DNA of 39,315 nucleotides, from assembly GCA_018780265.1 (NCBI GenBank), contig JADMJV010000130.1, forward strand, positions 1 through 39,315, written 5' to 3'. The notes beneath the pieces are model-generated. The model was not told the DNA's origin and ran no database searches. It was given only the letters and a program-made list of their open reading frames with translations. This document shows positions 37,247 to 39,315 of this stretch, piece by piece (position 1 is the stretch's first letter; each line of letters starts with the position of its first letter). A program made the position numbers and the translations under genes. The DNA comes from a bacterium (lineage in GTDB: Bacteria; Vulcanimicrobiota; Xenobia; Xenobiales; JADMJV01).

Positions 37247-39315
37247 TTAGAAGCGCAACACACCTTGAAACCAGAGTTTGGCCTGTCCGTAGTTATCCAG
37301 CGTGATACGAGTGAGAAGATTAGGTTGAAAACGCCACTCAAATCCATACTGCGACAGGGTCGTATTGAATCGCGTGGTGCCGATGACCTGGGCGAAGGTC
37401 AGCAAGAAATCGTCGTTTTCGGTCAATGACTTGGCCAGACGAACCACATACTCGGAGGTGGGCAGGATGTCAAAGGACACTTCCGAGGCAAAAAGCAGGC
37501 GACCCAATCCCTGGCTCAAGGCTCCGGTGAGCATATTGGACAGGATGGACACGCCTTGATTGACCAGGAAACTATTGGCGTTGGTATTGGCGCCGTAACT
37601 GCTCAAACTCGTCGAGGTATTGCCCACGGGGAGGCCGCCCAGGCCTACCAGGCGCCGCAGGTCTGACTCGGGCAGGGGGGGGTTTGCTACCACATCGGCC
37701 TGGATTTTTGGGTATTTTCCGTCGAAACGGGCGGTCAACTGATAGGTTCCCAAGGTGCTGTCGGCTTCCAGGTTTTCGAGTCGAGGAATCAGGTCGTCTT
37801 CGAAATACGCGTAGCCCTGACGAATGCGAAAATTGACTTCGTAGACGGGGATGCGAATCACCCCACGCGAGAGGAACAACTCACCGTTGACGGCGGGACG
37901 GTTGCCGGTCAGAGAGGGAGTGAACTTCAGATCGCCGGTGGCCCGAATCGTCGACCCCAAATAGCCACCCCACACGTCATTGCCAAGTGCCAGATCGATA
38001 TTGTAGTCCAGCCAGCGTTTGCGCCCAATGCTCAGGGCCAGCAAACGGTTACGGAACTCTTCATCGGGCATCGAGAGAGTGGCCTGAGGAATGTCGATGC
38101 GACCGGTTAACAAGGGCTTCAATCCGCCCGTATCTTTGGCGATTCCGGTCAAATTGAGATGAATATTGGCACGCCCTTCCATGAGACCGTCCCAATCGAT
38201 GGGTAGGTCATCGCCATCCAAATGGAAGTCCAAAAAGGTGGGCAAGCGGCCGGCCATTTCGGCTTTGCCTTTGCCCTGGAACGCCTGACCGCCCAGATTG
38301 CCCTCGAGCTTTTCCAGGGTGACGCGCCCCAGCGTGGTGTCGACGATCTGAGCCAGATTGGAGTTGGCTTCGGCGTCGCTCACATTGATGCGCTCAAAAC
38401 GCGCCAGCAGATTGACCCCGCTCAAGGGAGTCGACAGGCTGGGGTGGGCATAGCTTCCATTGTTCAGAGCCAGGCTACCCGTCAATTCGGGTTTGCCCGA
38501 GGTGCCTTTGAGCTGGAGCCCGCCGGTGAGGGCGCCTGATAGCTGGCTTTGATCGGGCGCGATGGCGGAGAAAAGGCGCATCTGGCTGTCGTTGAGTTGA
38601 GCTCTCAAGTCAAATTCGCTGCGCTCGGTCAGGGCCCAACCGCGCAGACTGCTGACCAGGGTGGGGCTTTTCATCAAAATTACACGGTCAAAGTCCAGTA
38701 AGGCCTGGCCTTGAAAGCGCAACGATTGGGTGAGGTCGTTCTCGGCCCCCAGTAAGAATCGGAGTTCGTCAGCCCCTTCTCCGAAGTTGAGGCGCATGCG
38801 GCCGGGACTTTCACCCGTCAGACTGGCAATTCCCTGGGCGGCCGTGATGTTGAGGCCCTGAATCTGCACGTTTTGCGCCGAGACGCTCAGTTGGGCGCGG
38901 GGCCGGCTGAGCGGGCCCGTGCTGCTCAGGTCCAGGTTGCGGATGGTGCCTCCAATCTTGCTCAGTCCGGGCACTAAAAAGGCCAGGTTTTGCACGGGCA
39001 GGTCTTGCAGCCAGGCCTTGATGTGCTGATCGGGATCTTTACTGGCCGCTTTTTTCAGACCGGGATTCTCCATGGCCACAAAGGCGGCTTCGAGCTTGAG
39101 GGTTCCCTGCACCCGTTTGGGCCCGGTCTTGGCCACTTTGTGGAAAAATTCAAGAGTGGTCGGATCGAGACGCAGCCAACCAGCTCCAGGCAGCACCGAG
39201 TAAGCCAGCTTCAGCGGTTGGCGCAGTTGCAGGCCCGACCACACCGCTCCGGGCCCTTCCAGGGAGAGGTCGCTGAGCCGGGCCGTGAGCAGAGGTTGAT
39301 CGGACAGTTTGGGGT
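37247..39315 (-). CDS. TamB-like (DUF490) translocation/assembly protein, 5' end outside the window
   Basis: The open frame continues to the right edge, so only the C-terminal 689 or so codons are seen. The sequence is the regular beta-strand pattern of TamB/AsmA-like proteins (GKAEMAGRLPTFLDFHLDGD, NIHLNLTGIAKDTGGLKPLL). It has the DUF490 block near the end: FEDDLIPRLENLEADSTLGT, KIQADVVANPPLPESDLRRL, LGRLLFASEVSFDILPTSEY, and a C-terminal strand ending in Phe. TamB bridges the inner membrane and the Omp85 protein TamA and is now linked to phospholipid transport. No TamA is beside it; BamA is 11 kb away. An internal GTG at 39244 is not the real start. Confidence 0.85.
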   Translation of the reverse strand, partial: PKLSDQPLLTARLSDLSLEGPGAVWSGLQLRQPLKLAYSVLPGAGWLRLDPTTLEFFHKVAKTGPKRVQGTLKLEAAFVAMENPGLKKAASKDPDQHIKAWLQDLPVQNLAFLVPGLSKIGGTIRNLDLSSTGPLSRPRAQLSVSAQNVQIQGLNITAAQGIASLTGESPGRMRLNFGEGADELRFLLGAENDLTQSLRFQGQALLDFDRVILMKSPTLVSSLRGWALTERSEFDLRAQLNDSQMRLFSAIAPDQSQLSGALTGGLQLKGTSGKPELTGSLALNNGSYAHPSLSTPLSGVNLLARFERINVSDAEANSNLAQIVDTTLGRVTLEKLEGNLGGQAFQGKGKAEMAGRLPTFLDFHLDGDDLPIDWDGLMEGRANIHLNLTGIAKDTGGLKPLLTGRIDIPQATLSMPDEEFRNRLLALSIGRKRWLDYNIDLALGNDVWGGYLGSTIRATGDLKFTPSLTGNRPAVNGELFLSRGVIRIPVYEVNFRIRQGYAYFEDDLIPRLENLEADSTLGTYQLTARFDGKYPKIQADVVANPPLPESDLRRLVGLGGLPVGNTSTSLSSYGANTNANSFLVNQGVSILSNMLTGALSQGLGRLLFASEVSFDILPTSEYVVRLAKSLTENDDFLLTFAQVIGTTRFNTTLSQYGFEWRFQPNLLTRITLDNYGQAKLWFQGVLRF

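Noticed and set aside
1..39315. tRNA, rRNA, CRISPR arrays, insertion sequences
   Set aside because: I saw no spaced direct repeats of CRISPR size, no tRNA-like cloverleaf with a TTCGA-type arm in the gene-free stretches, no rRNA sequence and no intact transposase.

Overview
The window reads as a chromosomal segment of a GC-rich diderm (LPS-type) bacterium. It carries lipid A synthesis genes (lpxD, lpxC, lpxA, lpxB), BamA, a TamB-like protein and Skp/OmpH-like periplasmic proteins. Several features do not look proteobacterial: fabZ lies between lpxC and a Gfo/Idh oxidoreductase, there are four Skp-like lipoproteins in a row, and LpxB-family paralogues sit side by side. I infer an uncultured or little-studied phylum on the Armatimonadota / Eremiobacterota-Xenobia side, with moderate to low confidence; no rRNA or ribosomal marker is present to settle it.

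Layout. 1-6.1 kb: a minus-strand set with a DUF4143-type ATPase, a CBS-pair protein, a COG2509-type flavoprotein, a cytoplasmic-looking subtilase with a CBM48-like tail, FabI and a glycine-rich membrane protein. 6.2-8.9 kb: a plus-strand membrane protein that overlaps tail to tail with a metallophosphoesterase, then two small convergent unknown genes. 9.0-26.6 kb: the core of the window, about 20 minus-strand genes, mostly overlapping or a few bases apart, reading bamA, four Skp-like lipoproteins, lpxD, a 598-residue secreted unknown, lpxC, fabZ, then (after a 192-base gap with a possible promoter) a Gfo/Idh oxidoreductase, lpxA, lpxB, a second LpxB-like gene, an ICMT-like methyltransferase, a small membrane protein, a 5'-nucleotidase-like phosphoesterase, a third LpxB-like gene, a CPBP protease and a zinc-ribbon protein. 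This couples outer-membrane protein insertion to lipid A synthesis in one expression unit. 26.9-33.2 kb: a beta-propeller protein, an M20 dipeptidase, a PilZ-PilZ-(degenerate HD-GYP) protein and, divergently, a PilB/GspE-type ATPase with an N-terminal MshEN-like region; a perfect 27-base palindrome lies on the predicted pilB promoter.

33.2-35.7 kb is a decayed accessory stretch: frameshifted gene remnants, a 17-bp-arm hairpin, and an AbiE toxin-antitoxin locus in which the antitoxin AbiEi is intact but the AbiEii toxin has lost nearly all of its body. 35.7-39.3 kb returns to ordinary genes: a secreted unknown, a cytoplasmic unknown, a DUF503 protein and the 3' part of a TamB-like gene that runs off the window.

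Many starts here are GTG or TTG, and lpxB appears to need a CTG. I chose starts from Shine-Dalgarno spacing, stop/start overlaps and conserved N-termini. I see no tRNA, rRNA, CRISPR array or recognisable insertion sequence.
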